From an uncultured Flavobacteriales bacterium (lineage in GTDB: Bacteria > Bacteroidota > Bacteroidia > Flavobacteriales > Crocinitomicaceae), in contig CAMLRS010000001.1 in NCBI GenBank assembly GCA_946482515.1, positions 503,474 through 567,473 of the forward strand: 64,000 nucleotides of DNA, read 5' to 3'. The notes under the pieces were generated by a model, which saw nothing but the letters and a program-made list of their open reading frames with translations, made no database searches and was not told the origin of the DNA. A program made the position numbers and the translations under genes. Every line of letters starts with the position of its first letter. The first letter of the stretch is position 1. This document shows, piece by piece, positions 1 to 11,500 of this stretch.

Positions 1-2020
1 AGAGCGGTTTATTACCATTCCGGAGTTGAACAACGGACGTTTTTACCATTCGGGTGACCTGGTAAAGCGCAATCGCAACGGGGAACTGGTGTACCTGGGA
101 AGATCCGATGAACAGGTTAAAATCAATGGTTTCAGGATTGAGCTGGCGGAAATCGAACAATGCATAAAAAAAATTCCCGAAATAGAAGAAGCAATCGTGT
201 GTCTCAAACAAGAGGGTGCGCAGGATCCCATCATGTGTACGTATTATGTTACGACCAGTGAAGTCGGCTTTTTCCATGAACGGAATATCAAAGAGCACTT
301 ACAGAAAATATTGCCTGCCTACATGATCCCGGCCTGCTATGTTGCTATTCCTCAGATTCCGCTGACTGTAAATGGGAAAGTAGCCCTGAATCAGCTGCCG
401 GATCCGTTCAAGGTTACTTCGGAGCGGACAACCAGGGAGCCGAACGAACAGGAGAAAGAGGTCATTGCAGTTTGGAAATCCGTTTTTAAAACAGAACGGG
501 AGATTTCGGTAGAAGATCATTTCTTTCGCCTGGGAGGCGATTCGATAAAAGCTATTCAGGTTGTATCGGCATTACACAGTAAGGGCTTCAAAACGAGGGT
601 GAACGATGTGATGCAGTTTCCTGAAATTGAATCGTTTGCTGGCAAGATAGAGCGGACCGAAACCCTTTCCCATCAGGGGCCATTAACCGGGGATGCAGGC
701 ATCACCCCCATCTTTCAATGGTTTATGGACCTGAAGCTGGATCGACCTCAGTACTACAACCAATCAGTAGTGCTGAAGCTGGAAAAAGCCGTGGCTGTTC
801 ACGACCTGGAACAGGCATTTAACCGGTTGATCCAGCACCACGATGCGCTGCGTCTGAATGTGGATCCCACAACCGGAAGACTGTTTTTTAATCCGGCTCA
901 TTTGCAAGCTTCCTTTTCACTGGAAACACCTGCATTTTCGACAGATGCAGCTGAAGAAGACGTCATTCCGGCGGTTGGCGTGAAGCTCAAAGAAACGATG
1001 GATTTGCAGCAAGGGCTACTGATCAAAGGGGCGCTTATATCCTTCGGAGAAACCCGGCGTTACCTGCTGATCACCTGTCATCACGTGCTCATCGATGGTG
1101 TTTCCTGGAGAATCCTGTTAGAAGACCTGTACACCTTATTGAGTCATTCTGCCGCCCGGCTTCCGGCAAAAACAGCTTCCGTAAAAGACTGGTCAGACTA
1201 TGTGTGTTCGGAACCGATCATCCATTCCATGAAAAAGAACTGGACAGATCAGGCTATGGATTCTTTGGTAGCCGCGCAGGAACCGATGCAGAAAAAAAAC
1301 AGGGCTGACTATCAATTTTCGTATCCCGAAGAACCCATGCAGGAGCTGTTCAATACGGCCATGCAATTGTACAAGGCAAATCCGGAAATCGTATTGCTGA
1401 CGATCATGCTGCGGGCGTTATCCGGCCTAGATGGTTACAGAAAACGGCTGGTGGAGCTGGAGCGTCATGGCAGGTCTGTTGAAGCCATCAATATCTCCAG
1501 AACAGTAGGATGGTTCACAACCGTGTGCCCGGTAATCACAGATCTGACCGAGACACAGCCTGCGGATGAGCAATTGCTCTACGTGAAAGAGCTGGTGAAT
1601 ACGATCCCCGATAACGGAATGGGATTTGGCATTCTCCGAATGAATGAAGGCAAAGAGCTTGCGCTGTTTCCCGAGCTGCGGCTGAACTACCTGGGACAAT
1701 TCAACCACGAGCTGGACAACGACGTGTTTTCCTTTTCGGAGCAAAATTCGGGAGCTGACAACGCGCCCGAAAACCGTCCGACAGCGAAATTGGAAATCAA
1801 TTGCATGCTGCTGGCGGGCGAATTCCGTGTGCAGGTTGTTTCAGCCGAATCCTCTTTTAGCCGTGATCGTATCTTTCTGCTGGAAAAAAGTATAGGTCGA
1901 CAAACGGAGCAATTAGTTGCTGCACTTCAGAAAGATGGAAATGCGGGAAGATTTACCCCTTCCGATTTTAAATTATCGGACCTTGCACAGGATGAATTGG
2001 ATCAGTTATTTATTGAATAA
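1..2020 (+). CDS. NRPS C-terminal fragment: A (end)-PCP-E, cut by left window edge
   Basis: The reading frame is open at the left edge, so only the last ~670 residues are present. It enters in the late adenylation core: A7 (YHSGDLVKR) at about nt 48-75 and A8 (INGFRIELAEIE) near nt 121-160. A carrier domain with LGGDSIKA (Ser codon at nt 542) follows, then an epimerization domain with HHVLIDGVSWR (nt ~1080-1110) and the E-type SRTVGWFT (nt ~1497-1520). The protein ends after E, with no further C or TE. It therefore delivers a D-configured intermediate. The next NRPS starts with a C domain of the kind that accepts D-donors, so the two probably work in series. The pocket residues lie off the window, so the amino acid is unknown. 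If this is the first module, acyl-D-Asn loading is possible (see the peptidase-exporter at 46049), but that is inference. Confidence 0.95.
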   Translation, partial: ERFITIPELNNGRFYHSGDLVKRNRNGELVYLGRSDEQVKINGFRIELAEIEQCIKKIPEIEEAIVCLKQEGAQDPIMCTYYVTTSEVGFFHERNIKEHLQKILPAYMIPACYVAIPQIPLTVNGKVALNQLPDPFKVTSERTTREPNEQEKEVIAVWKSVFKTEREISVEDHFFRLGGDSIKAIQVVSALHSKGFKTRVNDVMQFPEIESFAGKIERTETLSHQGPLTGDAGITPIFQWFMDLKLDRPQYYNQSVVLKLEKAVAVHDLEQAFNRLIQHHDALRLNVDPTTGRLFFNPAHLQASFSLETPAFSTDAAEEDVIPAVGVKLKETMDLQQGLLIKGALISFGETRRYLLITCHHVLIDGVSWRILLEDLYTLLSHSAARLPAKTASVKDWSDYVCSEPIIHSMKKNWTDQAMDSLVAAQEPMQKKNRADYQFSYPEEPMQELFNTAMQLYKANPEIVLLTIMLRALSGLDGYRKRLVELERHGRSVEAINISRTVGWFTTVCPVITDLTETQPADEQLLYVKELVNTIPDNGMGFGILRMNEGKELALFPELRLNYLGQFNHELDNDVFSFSEQNSGADNAPENRPTAKLEINCMLLAGEFRVQVVSAESSFSRDRIFLLEKSIGRQTEQLVAALQKDGNAGRFTPSDFKLSDLAQDELDQLFIE

Positions 2021-2130
2021 AAATGAGCTATTTATTGTTTTAAAAAAGGACTTTGCAATGCTGCGTTATCTAATATTTAGTTAAGTTTGCGTAGCATACT
2101 ATTTGCACTAAGTCCATAACCTTCTAACTA
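2021..2130 (+). promoter_or_regulatory. AT-rich spacer with possible weak promoter
   Basis: This is the longest gap inside the biosynthetic part. It contains TTTG at 2052-2055 with TAATATTT at 2071, and TACTATTTG at 2097-2105. Both resemble, imperfectly, the Bacteroidota -33 TTTG / -7 TAnnTTTG pattern. A promoter for the extender-unit cassette is possible but not shown. No clear terminator hairpin follows the upstream stop. Confidence 0.25.
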
Positions 2131-2982
2131 ATGAATATTCACCTTACTGGCGTTATTGGAGCAGGCGTAATGGGAGCCGATGTAGCTTTCGATCTTTCTC
2201 TAAACGGATACCACGTTATTCTTAATGATCTTTCGGAAGAAACGCTTAAAAAAGCGGAGCAGAAAATCACCCGGAACGTCCGGTCTTACCGCATGCTTAT
2301 TCCCGCTCTGAGCGAAGTTTCCGCAGAAACTATTTTATCCCGGATCACATTTACAACAGACTTGTCTCAGCTCAGTCAGGCATCACTCGTTATTGAGAAC
2401 ATTACAGAAAGCTGGAAGGAAAAGAGCGCTTTGTACCGTCAATTAGCCAGTTTCTGTTCGAAAGACACCTATTTTGCCGTCAATACCAGCTGTATTTCCA
2501 TCACCAAAATTGCAGCCCTGTTGCCGTCGCCTGATCGGGTAATGGGCATGCACTTCATGAATCCCGTACCGCTCAAAAAAATGGTCGAAATGGTCCGTGG
2601 GTTTCACACCTCGGAAGAAACGATCGCCTATGGAAAAGATTTCCTGAAGACATTGAACAAAAGGGCGGTTGTAGTGGATGATTTCCCGGGATTTGCCGCC
2701 AACCGGCTTTCCCACCTGTTTATGAATGAAGCAGCCTTCCTGGTGCAGGACCGCGTTGCCGATCCCAAAGACATCGACCGTTTGTTTCGGGAAGGATACG
2801 GACATCAGATGGGACCACTTGAAACAGCTGATCTGATCGGACTGGATACGGTAGTGAATTCGCTGGAAATCCTGTATGAAAGTTTTCAGGACTCCAAATT
2901 CCGCTGTTGTCCCCTGTTGAAGAAAATGGTCGATGCAGGCCAGTTGGGTAAAAAATCAGGACAAGGTTTTTATGCTTATTAA
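2131..2982 (+). CDS. 3-hydroxyacyl-CoA dehydrogenase-like enzyme of ACP-linked extender pathway (FkbK-like)
   Basis: The 283-residue protein begins with a Rossmann dinucleotide-binding motif (GVIGAGVMG, residues ~7-15). It continues with HFMNPVP (residues ~141-147) and VEMVRG, which hold the His/Glu pair of 3-hydroxybutyryl-CoA dehydrogenases, and then the C-terminal helical 3HCDH domain. In methoxymalonyl- and hydroxymalonyl-ACP pathways this family oxidises the 3-hydroxyl of glyceryl-ACP to the aldehyde stage with NAD(P)+. The following genes are an FkbH-like protein, an ACP and an acyl-CoA dehydrogenase, which is the exact partner set, so I assign it there rather than to fatty-acid metabolism. 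The ATG at 2131 is the natural start because the Rossmann fold begins immediately after it. Confidence 0.88.
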   Translation: MNIHLTGVIGAGVMGADVAFDLSLNGYHVILNDLSEETLKKAEQKITRNVRSYRMLIPALSEVSAETILSRITFTTDLSQLSQASLVIENITESWKEKSALYRQLASFCSKDTYFAVNTSCISITKIAALLPSPDRVMGMHFMNPVPLKKMVEMVRGFHTSEETIAYGKDFLKTLNKRAVVVDDFPGFAANRLSHLFMNEAAFLVQDRVADPKDIDRLFREGYGHQMGPLETADLIGLDTVVNSLEILYESFQDSKFRCCPLLKKMVDAGQLGKKSGQGFYAY

Positions 2983-3033
2983 ACGAAAACCACGAGTCAC
3001 TTACCACTAAATAGCCTATCAAGAAATATTCAC

Positions 3034-4086
3034 ATGAGCAAGGAAAAAGAACTAAAGTGCATAGTCTGGGACCTGGATAACACCATCTGGGATGGGATCT
3101 TACTGGAATCCCCGGAGGTTATGCTGAAACCCGGGATACGAGAGCTGCTGACAGAGCTGGATAAAAGAGGTATTCTGCTTTCGATAGCCAGCAAGAATAA
3201 TTATGAAGATGCCATGCTCAAGCTCAGGGAATTCGGAATAGACGATTTCTTTCTGTATCCCCAGATTGGCTGGAACGCCAAATCGGATTCCGTTTCCATT
3301 ATTCGGGAAAAGCTGAATTTGGGCATTGATACCTTTGCTTTTATCGATGACCAGGCGTTTGAACGGGACGAGGTGGCAAGCGTTCATTCTGAAGTAGAGC
3401 TGATTGATGCGCTCGATTACCTGGCGATCTACGATATGCCAAGAGCCAACCCACGTTTCATTACCGAAGATTCCGCTCATCGCAGAGCAATGTACCGCAG
3501 CGATATGCTACGCAATGAGCTGGAAGCCGAGTACAAAGGCCCGAGAGAAGAATTCCTTGCTTCCCTTGAGATGGAGTTTATTATTTCAGAAGCCCGCGAA
3601 GAAGATCTCAAACGTGCCGAAGAGCTTACCGTCAGAACCAATCAGCTGAATGCAACCGGCAGAACGTATGATTATGATGAGCTGTCGGGTTTCCTGCACT
3701 CCGACGATTACAAGCTGATTATCTGCGAATTGAAAGACAAATACGGTTCCTATGGCAAAATAGGGCTTGCATTGATCGAAATCCAGGACTCTGCCTGGCA
3801 CCTGAAGCTGTTGTTAATGTCCTGCCGGGTGATTTCCCGGGGAGTCGGAACGGTTTTGCTAGCCTACATTATGAACGGTGCCAGGGATGCAGGCAAGAAA
3901 CTGTTTTCTGATTTTAAAGTCACCGACCGCAACAGGATGATGTACATCACCTACAAGTTTGCGGGATTCCAGGAGAAATCACAGGAAGCGGAATATATCC
4001 TGATGGAAAACGAGCTGAAGGATGTACAGCGCTATCCTGAATACATGAAAATATACTTACCCGAATACGAAAATCTAAACAATTGA
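3034..4086 (+). CDS. FkbH-like HAD-family glyceryl-ACP forming protein
   Basis: The 350-residue protein opens with the HAD motif WDLDNTIWDG (residues ~11-20), whose two Asp residues are the nucleophile and acid/base. A C-terminal GNAT-like half follows (residues ~190-340). This two-part layout is the FkbH family. It takes the glyceryl moiety from 1,3-bisphosphoglycerate, removes the phosphate and loads it onto a discrete ACP. It sits 51 bp after the dehydrogenase and 10 bp before the ACP gene. Together these genes commit a glycolytic intermediate to a specialised PKS extender unit. The neighbours support hydroxymalonyl-ACP. A plain glyceryl starter is less likely because both oxidation genes are present. 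Confidence 0.9.
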   Translation: MSKEKELKCIVWDLDNTIWDGILLESPEVMLKPGIRELLTELDKRGILLSIASKNNYEDAMLKLREFGIDDFFLYPQIGWNAKSDSVSIIREKLNLGIDTFAFIDDQAFERDEVASVHSEVELIDALDYLAIYDMPRANPRFITEDSAHRRAMYRSDMLRNELEAEYKGPREEFLASLEMEFIISEAREEDLKRAEELTVRTNQLNATGRTYDYDELSGFLHSDDYKLIICELKDKYGSYGKIGLALIEIQDSAWHLKLLLMSCRVISRGVGTVLLAYIMNGARDAGKKLFSDFKVTDRNRMMYITYKFAGFQEKSQEAEYILMENELKDVQRYPEYMKIYLPEYENLNN

Positions 4087-4096
4087 TCGCCCGATT

Positions 4097-4342
4097 ATGG
4101 AACTAAACACTAAAATACGCACCTACATTATGAAAAACCTCATTGTCTTTGAAGATGAGGTGGAATTTACCGATAGCGACAATATTTTTAAGATGGGATT
4201 TGTGAATTCGCTCTTTGCCATGAAGCTGCTCGATTTTGTTGAGAACGAATTCAATATTGTTATTGAAAATCACGAGATCAGTATAGAAAATTTCAGCTCT
4301 GTTGATAAGATAACACATCTTATCTCATCTAAACTGAATTGA
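4097..4342 (+). CDS. Discrete acyl carrier protein for extender unit (FkbJ-like)
   Basis: This 81-residue acidic helical protein has the carrier site in MGFVNSLFAMKLLDF. The Ser in FVNSL (about residue 38) is the expected phosphopantetheine site. Asn replaces the usual Asp before the Ser. It lies between the FkbH-like and acyl-CoA dehydrogenase genes with gaps of 10 and 7 bp, so it is translated with them. Its role is to hold the glyceryl and then hydroxymalonyl thioester during the two oxidations and present it to a PKS acyltransferase. The only PKS acyltransferase in the window is in the protein at 41477-46042. Confidence 0.88.
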   Translation: MELNTKIRTYIMKNLIVFEDEVEFTDSDNIFKMGFVNSLFAMKLLDFVENEFNIVIENHEISIENFSSVDKITHLISSKLN

Positions 4343-4349
4343 TCTGTCA

Positions 4350-5525
4350 ATGCATCAGGAACTTACGAATAACCTGGCAGCAGCAGGAGTCAATCCCCAT
4401 TTTCAATCCAAGCTGGACGAAGTAAAGTTATTTACCGATCAGCACATCCGTCCGTATGCCGGTGCTTTCGAGAAAGCAGGAGGATTTCCGGATCAACTGG
4501 TAAAGGAAATGGCGGAAAGAGGTTTTCTCGGAGCTTGTTTACCACAGGAATATGGCGGTTTGGGAATGGATCCTGTAACCTATGGCCTTTTTACAGAAGA
4601 ACTGGGAAAAGGCTGCTGTTCCGTAAGAAGTTTGATTACCGTGCATTCCTCGTTGGTCGGAGAAACACTTGTCAGATGGGGAACAGGCGCTCAAAAGCAG
4701 GAATGGCTTGAGGCCATGGCCACAGGTCGCAAACTGGCAGCCTTTGCGCTGTCAGAACCGACGACAGGATCAGATGCCCGGAATGTCCAGACAACCTATG
4801 TGCGAAAAAACGGCGCGTTCTGCCTGAACGGGACAAAAAAATGGATTACCTGCGCCGCAATCGCCGACGTCCTTCTGGTCATTGCTGCCTGCGAAGATCG
4901 CGTTAGTGCCTTTTTGGTAGATACGGATGCGCCGGGTGTCGAGATCGTCCCCATTCAGGGTATGATGGCCGGAAAAGCCTCTTATATGGCGGAAATCCAC
5001 CTGAAAGAAGTGATGATTCCGGAAGACCGGCTGCTGGGTGTCGAAGGTGGAGGGTTTTCCTACATCGTTAACACGGCACTGGACCATGGAAGATACAGCA
5101 TTGCCTGGGCCGGGGTTGCCATTGCACAGGAAGCCATCGATGCAATGGTGCGTTATTCCCGCCAGCGTTCACAATTCGGTAAGAAAATCTACAACCATCA
5201 GCTCATTCAGGGTTTGATCGGTGATGCCACAACGCAAACCCACGCTGCACGTGCATTATGCATCAGCGCCGGTCGCCTGCGTGCTGAACGTCATGAGAAT
5301 GCTGTGATCGAAACCAATATGGCAAAATACTTCTCATCGGGAGTTGCCGTGAAAGTTGCAGCCGATGCCGTTCAGGTACACGGCGCGAATGGCTTCTCGG
5401 AGGAATATCCCGTAGAACGGCTTTACAGAGAGGCTAAAGTACTGGAAGTCATAGAGGGAACATCGCAGTTGCAACAGGAAATCATCGCTCAGTTTGCTTT
5501 GAAAGAATATTATAAAACGAAATAG
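4350..5525 (+). CDS. Acyl-CoA dehydrogenase-like flavoenzyme of ACP-linked extender pathway (FkbI-like)
   Basis: The 391-residue protein has a complete acyl-CoA dehydrogenase fold. The flavin-contact stretch is FALSEPTTGSDA, the helical region contains YSRQRSQFGK, and the terminal motif VIEGTSQLQQ carries the likely catalytic Glu. In FkbI-type pathways this family performs the second oxidation on the ACP, taking the C3 aldehyde/hydrate to the carboxylate and so giving hydroxymalonyl-ACP. No O-methyltransferase (FkbG-like) accompanies the cassette, so the hydroxyl is probably left free, as in the zwittermicin-type unit, and not methylated as in FK520-type units. The stop is followed by a 29-bp gap to the next NRPS. 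Confidence 0.88.
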   Translation: MHQELTNNLAAAGVNPHFQSKLDEVKLFTDQHIRPYAGAFEKAGGFPDQLVKEMAERGFLGACLPQEYGGLGMDPVTYGLFTEELGKGCCSVRSLITVHSSLVGETLVRWGTGAQKQEWLEAMATGRKLAAFALSEPTTGSDARNVQTTYVRKNGAFCLNGTKKWITCAAIADVLLVIAACEDRVSAFLVDTDAPGVEIVPIQGMMAGKASYMAEIHLKEVMIPEDRLLGVEGGGFSYIVNTALDHGRYSIAWAGVAIAQEAIDAMVRYSRQRSQFGKKIYNHQLIQGLIGDATTQTHAARALCISAGRLRAERHENAVIETNMAKYFSSGVAVKVAADAVQVHGANGFSEEYPVERLYREAKVLEVIEGTSQLQQEIIAQFALKEYYKTK

Positions 5526-5554
5526 GATTCATTTACCTTTTAAATCACAATTCA

Positions 5555-8500
5555 TTGGTCAAAAAAGATAATGTCGGAAATATATTGTCGCTTACCTCCA
5601 TGCAGGAAGGGCTTTTGTTCCGTTATCTGCAACAGGAAGCAACACAGGTTTATGTGGAGCAATTGATTCTGACAATCGGAGGTCATCCGGGTATCGAATT
5701 GATTCAAAGCGCCTGGGACCGTGTTGTGGAAGCCAATGAGCTCCTGCGTACCGTGTTCCGATGGGAAAAGATGACCCATCCGGTACAGATAGTACTGAAA
5801 CAGGCCCCGCTGGATGTTGCTGTTGTGCACTTATCCTCATGGGAACAGCGGGCAGCTTTTTTAAAAAATGACCGTGAAAAAGGACTGGACCTGGCCCAGG
5901 TGCCTTTTCGCGTAACGGTTCTTGAACACCACGGCCATCCGATTGAAATCGTTGTTACGCATCATCATATCCTGTATGATGGCTGGAGTAACGGGATCAT
6001 TATCCGTGAATTCCTCGAAGCACTGGAAGCACTCCATACCGGAAGTACGATGAATTTGCCGGTAAAAACCTCTTTCCAGGAATTCATCCGCCATTGCCGG
6101 GAAAAAGAGACCTGGCACCAGGAAAACTATTGGAAAAATTGTCTGGAGGGAATTCAGGGACCTTCTCTGCTCCCCTTCCTGGATGAGCACGCTGTTCGAT
6201 CAGGACACAAAAAATACCTTTCTGCCACATTGGACGGAGCCACAGAAGAACGTTTAAAGGCTTTCCTATCGGCTAATCATACAACCCTCGCCGCAGCTAT
6301 CTATGCATTGTGGGGCATCGTCATGACACGCTTGTCCTATTCAGCTGATGCCGTATTCGGTGTCGTTCTTTCGGGTCGTTCCGCCTTGCCCACGAACATG
6401 GATGAAGTCGTCGGGCTGTTTATCAATACATTGCCTTTCCGGGTGAAGGTAAACGAACAGGCCACTTTAGGCGAATTATTGCAGGACGTAAGCACACAAT
6501 TGAGCTTGCTGAGTGAGCAGGAGCATACACCACTGAAGGCCATTAACGGCTATCTCGGACTGGATGGTAATGAGCCGTTGTTCCGCTCCATGGTGGTCAT
6601 AGAGAATTACCCGATTGATCACATCAGTACTTCACTGAACACCTTTCCCATTCTGAAGGCGGAGAATACCGAAATAAACGAATTCGATCTTTCACTCTCG
6701 GTTCAAAACCGGGAAGGATTGGTGCTGGAATTGCAGTACGAAAGCGCTGTTTTTTCAGACAACAATATACAGCGCCTCCTGGATTATCTCCTCACAGGCC
6801 TGGAACGTCTGGCTGCAAGTACGGAAAATACGCCTGTCAATCAGGTCGTATGCTATGAGCAGCACGAAGTACTGGCAGAAGCCCTGCGCTATAATCCGGT
6901 TGTTGCTGATCCGCCTGTAGAATCGCTCATTTCTTTGTTCCGGAAACAGGTTGCAGAACAGGCCGACAAAGAAGTGCTCGTTTGCAATGGAACCTCCTGG
7001 TCCCTGGGTGAGCTGGATCGTTTATCCGGATTAATGGCCGTGTTTCTCCGCGATGTTTGCGGTACGCAAAGTAAGGAAAGTGTCATTCTGGTACACGAAA
7101 GAAACGAATGGCTGTTAATAGCCATGCTGGCGATCACCAAGCTCGGGGCGAATTATATTCCGCTCGAAACCGGGCAACCGGAAGAACGATTGCAGTTTAT
7201 TCTGAAAGACAGTGGCGCCGCCACCGTGTTCGACCATGCGCTGTGCGCCAGGTTCCGGCAATGGCTGCCGCAACACACGGGTGCTTCCGATGTGGACCAG
7301 GTGGTACAGCCCTATGATTGCGCTTATATCATCTATACTTCCGGCTCTACCGGTATGCCAAAAGGAGTCATCATTGAACACCGGTCCGTGGTCAACTTCG
7401 TTGAGGCAATGACAAAGCTGCTGGCACCTGAGGCCGGCGATACCATACTGAGTCTCACTGCGCATTCATTCGACGTGTTTGTGGGCGAATCCTGGTTCCC
7501 GATGCTCGCCGGAATACGCATGGTATTGGCTACGGAAGCTCAACGGTCCGAGATAGCTACCATCCGTGAATTAGCAAACAATTGGAATGTTTCCATGCTT
7601 CAGGCTACACCCTCACGTTTGTCGGTACTCCTGACAGAACCGGACATTTTTTCTTCGGTGAAGCATGTCCTGATTGCAGGCGAAGCGTTTCCCGGACACC
7701 TGGCTTCAAAGCTTCAGGAAGTATATAGCGGATTAATCTACAATATGTACGGCCCGACTGAAACCACAGTTTATTCTACCGGAACGGTCGTAACAGACAA
7801 CCGGAAAATGCATATCGGCAAGCCCGTTAGCAATACACAGGTGTTTGTGACCGACCGTATGCAGAAACTGGTTCCATTCGGCGTGGTCGGTGAATTATGT
7901 ATCAGTGGAAGCGGTTTGGCAAGAGGCTACCTTCACAACGATCAGCTGACGACAGAACGCTTTATTGATCATCCGATCGATGGTATTCAACGATGGTACC
8001 TTACCGGTGACCTCGTCAAACAACAGGAAGACGGAACACTCCTGTACTTTGGACGTATGGACGACCAGGTGAAGATCCGTGGCTATCGAATAGAACCCGG
8101 CGAAATCGAACAAAAACTGGAAGCTCATCCGGCTATCGCCCGGGTTTGCGTGCATACGGTTGGAACGGGTTATGAAAAAGAGCTGTGTGCCTATTACCAA
8201 TCCCACAAAGAGCTGGAAACTCAGGAACTCCGGAAATACCTGAGCGCGGGATTAGCGGAATACATGATTCCCTCCTATTTCGTTAAAGTAGACGAATTCG
8301 TTCTCACGACAAGCGGGAAAATCAATCGCTTAGTGCTCCCGAAACCAACGGTGAAGTTGACCGAGGCATATGTAGCTCCACAAAGTGAGCTGCAACAGCA
8401 ATTGATTGAAATCTGGGCGGAAGTTCTAAAAGAAGACCCGTCTAAAATAGGAATCCATACCAACTTTTTCAGAGCCGGCGGCCACTCCCTGAAAGCCATG

Positions 8501-11500
8501 CAGCTGGTTGCTTTGGTTTATAAAAAACTGGACTTCAGAATAGGAGTTAATGCCATTTTTACGCATCCTACTGTTCAGCAACAGGAATCATTGATCGTAA
8601 GCAAAGAAGCTTCAACCACCACCTACCAGCCTTTGCCCATTTCCGAACCGGGAACAAGCTATGCTTTATCACCTTCCCAGGAACGGTTATATGTGTTGTA
8701 TGAGCTCGATCCCGAAGGTACATCCTACAACATGCCATTCAGCCTCAAGCTCCATGGCCGGATGGACAAGCAACGGATCGTTCAGAGCTTTACGGAGCTG
8801 ATCACCCGTCATGAGATCCTGCGCACTGTATTCCGCGTCGAAGGTTCTTCACCCCGCCAGCTCGTCCTGCCGGCGGTTGGTGTTACACTGGAAGAAAGCC
8901 GTGTTTCAGGGTCAGCCTTGTCATCGGAATACCAATCATTTGTGCGACCGTTCGATCTGAGTAAAGGTCCTTTGTTCCGCCTGCGATATGTAGAAACAGA
9001 TGACTGCGGTGATTACCTGTTCATGGACTTCCACCACATCATCACCGACGGTTTTTCACAAGGATTGCTGGAACAAGAGTTCCGAAAATTATACCAGGGA
9101 ACAGCCCTTGCACCGGTTCGTTACCAATACCGTGATTACTCCGAGTGGCTGCGCAGCAGCGCCCAGCAGCAGGAACGTCAGTTGCAGGGAGCCTACTGGT
9201 CGGAAGTCTTTAAGGGAACGCTTCCCGTTTTGGAGCTTCCAACCGATCATCATCGTCCACTCTTCCGCGGTTCATCCGGTGGATGTCACAGCATTCGGAT
9301 AGACCGGACTGTTGCCGATCATTTGCGCGCGGCCAGCGAAGCAGAAGGCGGCACCCTATTCATGGGGCTTTTGTCGGTTACAACCTTGTGGCTATCGGGC
9401 CTGAGCAATCAGGACGATATCATCATCGGAAGCCCGGTCGCCTGCCGCCGTCATTCGGACCTTCAGGAGATTCCCGGGCTATTCGTCAATACCCTGTGTT
9501 TCCGCCTGGCGACCGATCGCAAAGGATCCTTCCGAACGATGCTTTCGTCTGTCAAAGATGTAGCATTAGGGGCATTTGAGCACCAGGAATACGGCTTCGA
9601 AGAACTGGTCACAAGCCTCGATATCCCACGTGATATGGGCCGCAACCCGCTGTTTGATGTCATGCTGGTGTTCCAGAACCAGGAAATGCTCTCCGACAAC
9701 AATCCTTTGTATCAGCTCGATGATTCTGTAGCATCGGAAGCCTCTCCGAAGTTCGATCTATTGGTGGATGTCCGGGAAGACACAGCCGGTCTTGTCGTAG
9801 ACTTAACCTACAACAAAGACCTCTTCGAACCAGCTACCATTGCCGGGTTCTGTGCGTATTTTGAAACCATCCTTGGCCGGATAACCAAAGGCGAAGACTC
9901 TATAAAAAAACTACAATCCCTTCCAGCCAAAGAAGTGGCCCTTCAGCTCGATGAGCTGAGCGGGAGCGATGCCGAAGGCTACAACCAGGAGCTCTTCACC
10001 GGGCTGTTCTCTCGAACAGTTGCGAAAAAAGGTTCTGAAATAGCAGTGTATTCCGGCTCAGAAACAGCTACCTATGAACAGCTCTGGCAGGAATCCGAAA
10101 AAGTAAGCGCTTACCTGCGTACAGTCCGCTCCATCGAGCCCGGCGATCGGGTTGGTGTGCTGGTTCCTCGCGGGATCACTATGCTGGTGAGCATGCTGGG
10201 GATTTTGAAATCCGGGGGATGCTATGTTCCAATAGATCCCGAATATCCCCGGGAACGCATAGACTACCTGCTCTCCGACAGCGACTGCCGATGCGTGATC
10301 GACCAGCAGGAATGGTCAAAAATTAGTGCATGGGAAGGAACAGCAGCTTCACCAGTAGAACTATCAGGTTCCGATCTGGCATACATTATCTACACTTCAG
10401 GCTCTACCGGCCTTCCAAAAGGTGTGATGATCACCCATGCCAACCTGTCTGCATTCCTGTGGTGGAGCAATAAAGAGTTTGCGGCGTCAGATTACACCAT
10501 TGTTTTTGCCGGAACATCGATCTGTTTTGACCTGTCGGTGTTTGAGTTGTTTTACCCGTTGACCGTTGGTAAGCCCATCCGTATTCTGGAAAACGGTCTT
10601 GCGATAGGAGAACATTTGCCACTTCATGATCGTGTGCTGGTAAATACCGTTCCAAGCGTGCTGGGCGCTTTGCTGGCAGCTTCGACAGATCTGAGCAGCG
10701 TGAGCGTGCTGAACCTTGCCGGTGAACCGATACCCAAAGAATACACCACAAAGCTGGATTACAGCCGCATGGAGGTCCGCAACCTGTACGGACCATCAGA
10801 AGATACAACCTACAGCACCATGCACCGCATCGAAAAAAGCGGTGATGTGGAGCTGATCGGCCGGACATTGCCGGGAACACGGGCTTACGTGTTGTCCGAA
10901 AACGGGGAACTCGTGTATAGAGGATCGGCCGGAGAGCTCTGCCTGAGTGGACTGGGCCTCTCGGCAGGTTACCTGAACCGTGAAGCCTTGACTGCAGAGA
11001 AGTTTACAACCCATCCCTTCAATCCCGGCGAGCGGATCTACCGCACAGGAGACCTGGTCCGCTGGACCAAAACCGGAGAGCTGGAATACCTCGGCCGAAT
11101 CGACAACCAGGTGAAAATCCGTGGCTACCGCATCGAACTGGGAGAAATAGAAACTGCGCTCCGCAACTTGCCGGGTGTTCTGGCAGGTGTTGTTCTGGCA
11201 CAGGAAACAGCACCGGGAAACCGGGAGCTGGTCGCTTATGTAGTCACAGAATCCGGAACCAACACCGAAGCGTTCAAGCGCGAGCTGCGCGAACATCTGC
11301 CAGGGTACATGGTGCCGGAACACTACGTGGAAATCCAGGAATTACCACTTACCGCTAACGGCAAGATCGACCGAAAAGCACTGCCGGCATTTACACCGGG
11401 AGATACCACACAAGCCTATACCGGACCACGGAATGAAACGGATCAGAAGCTGATAGCTATCTGGGCCAGCGTTCTGGGAATACCACCAGCTGAGATTGGC

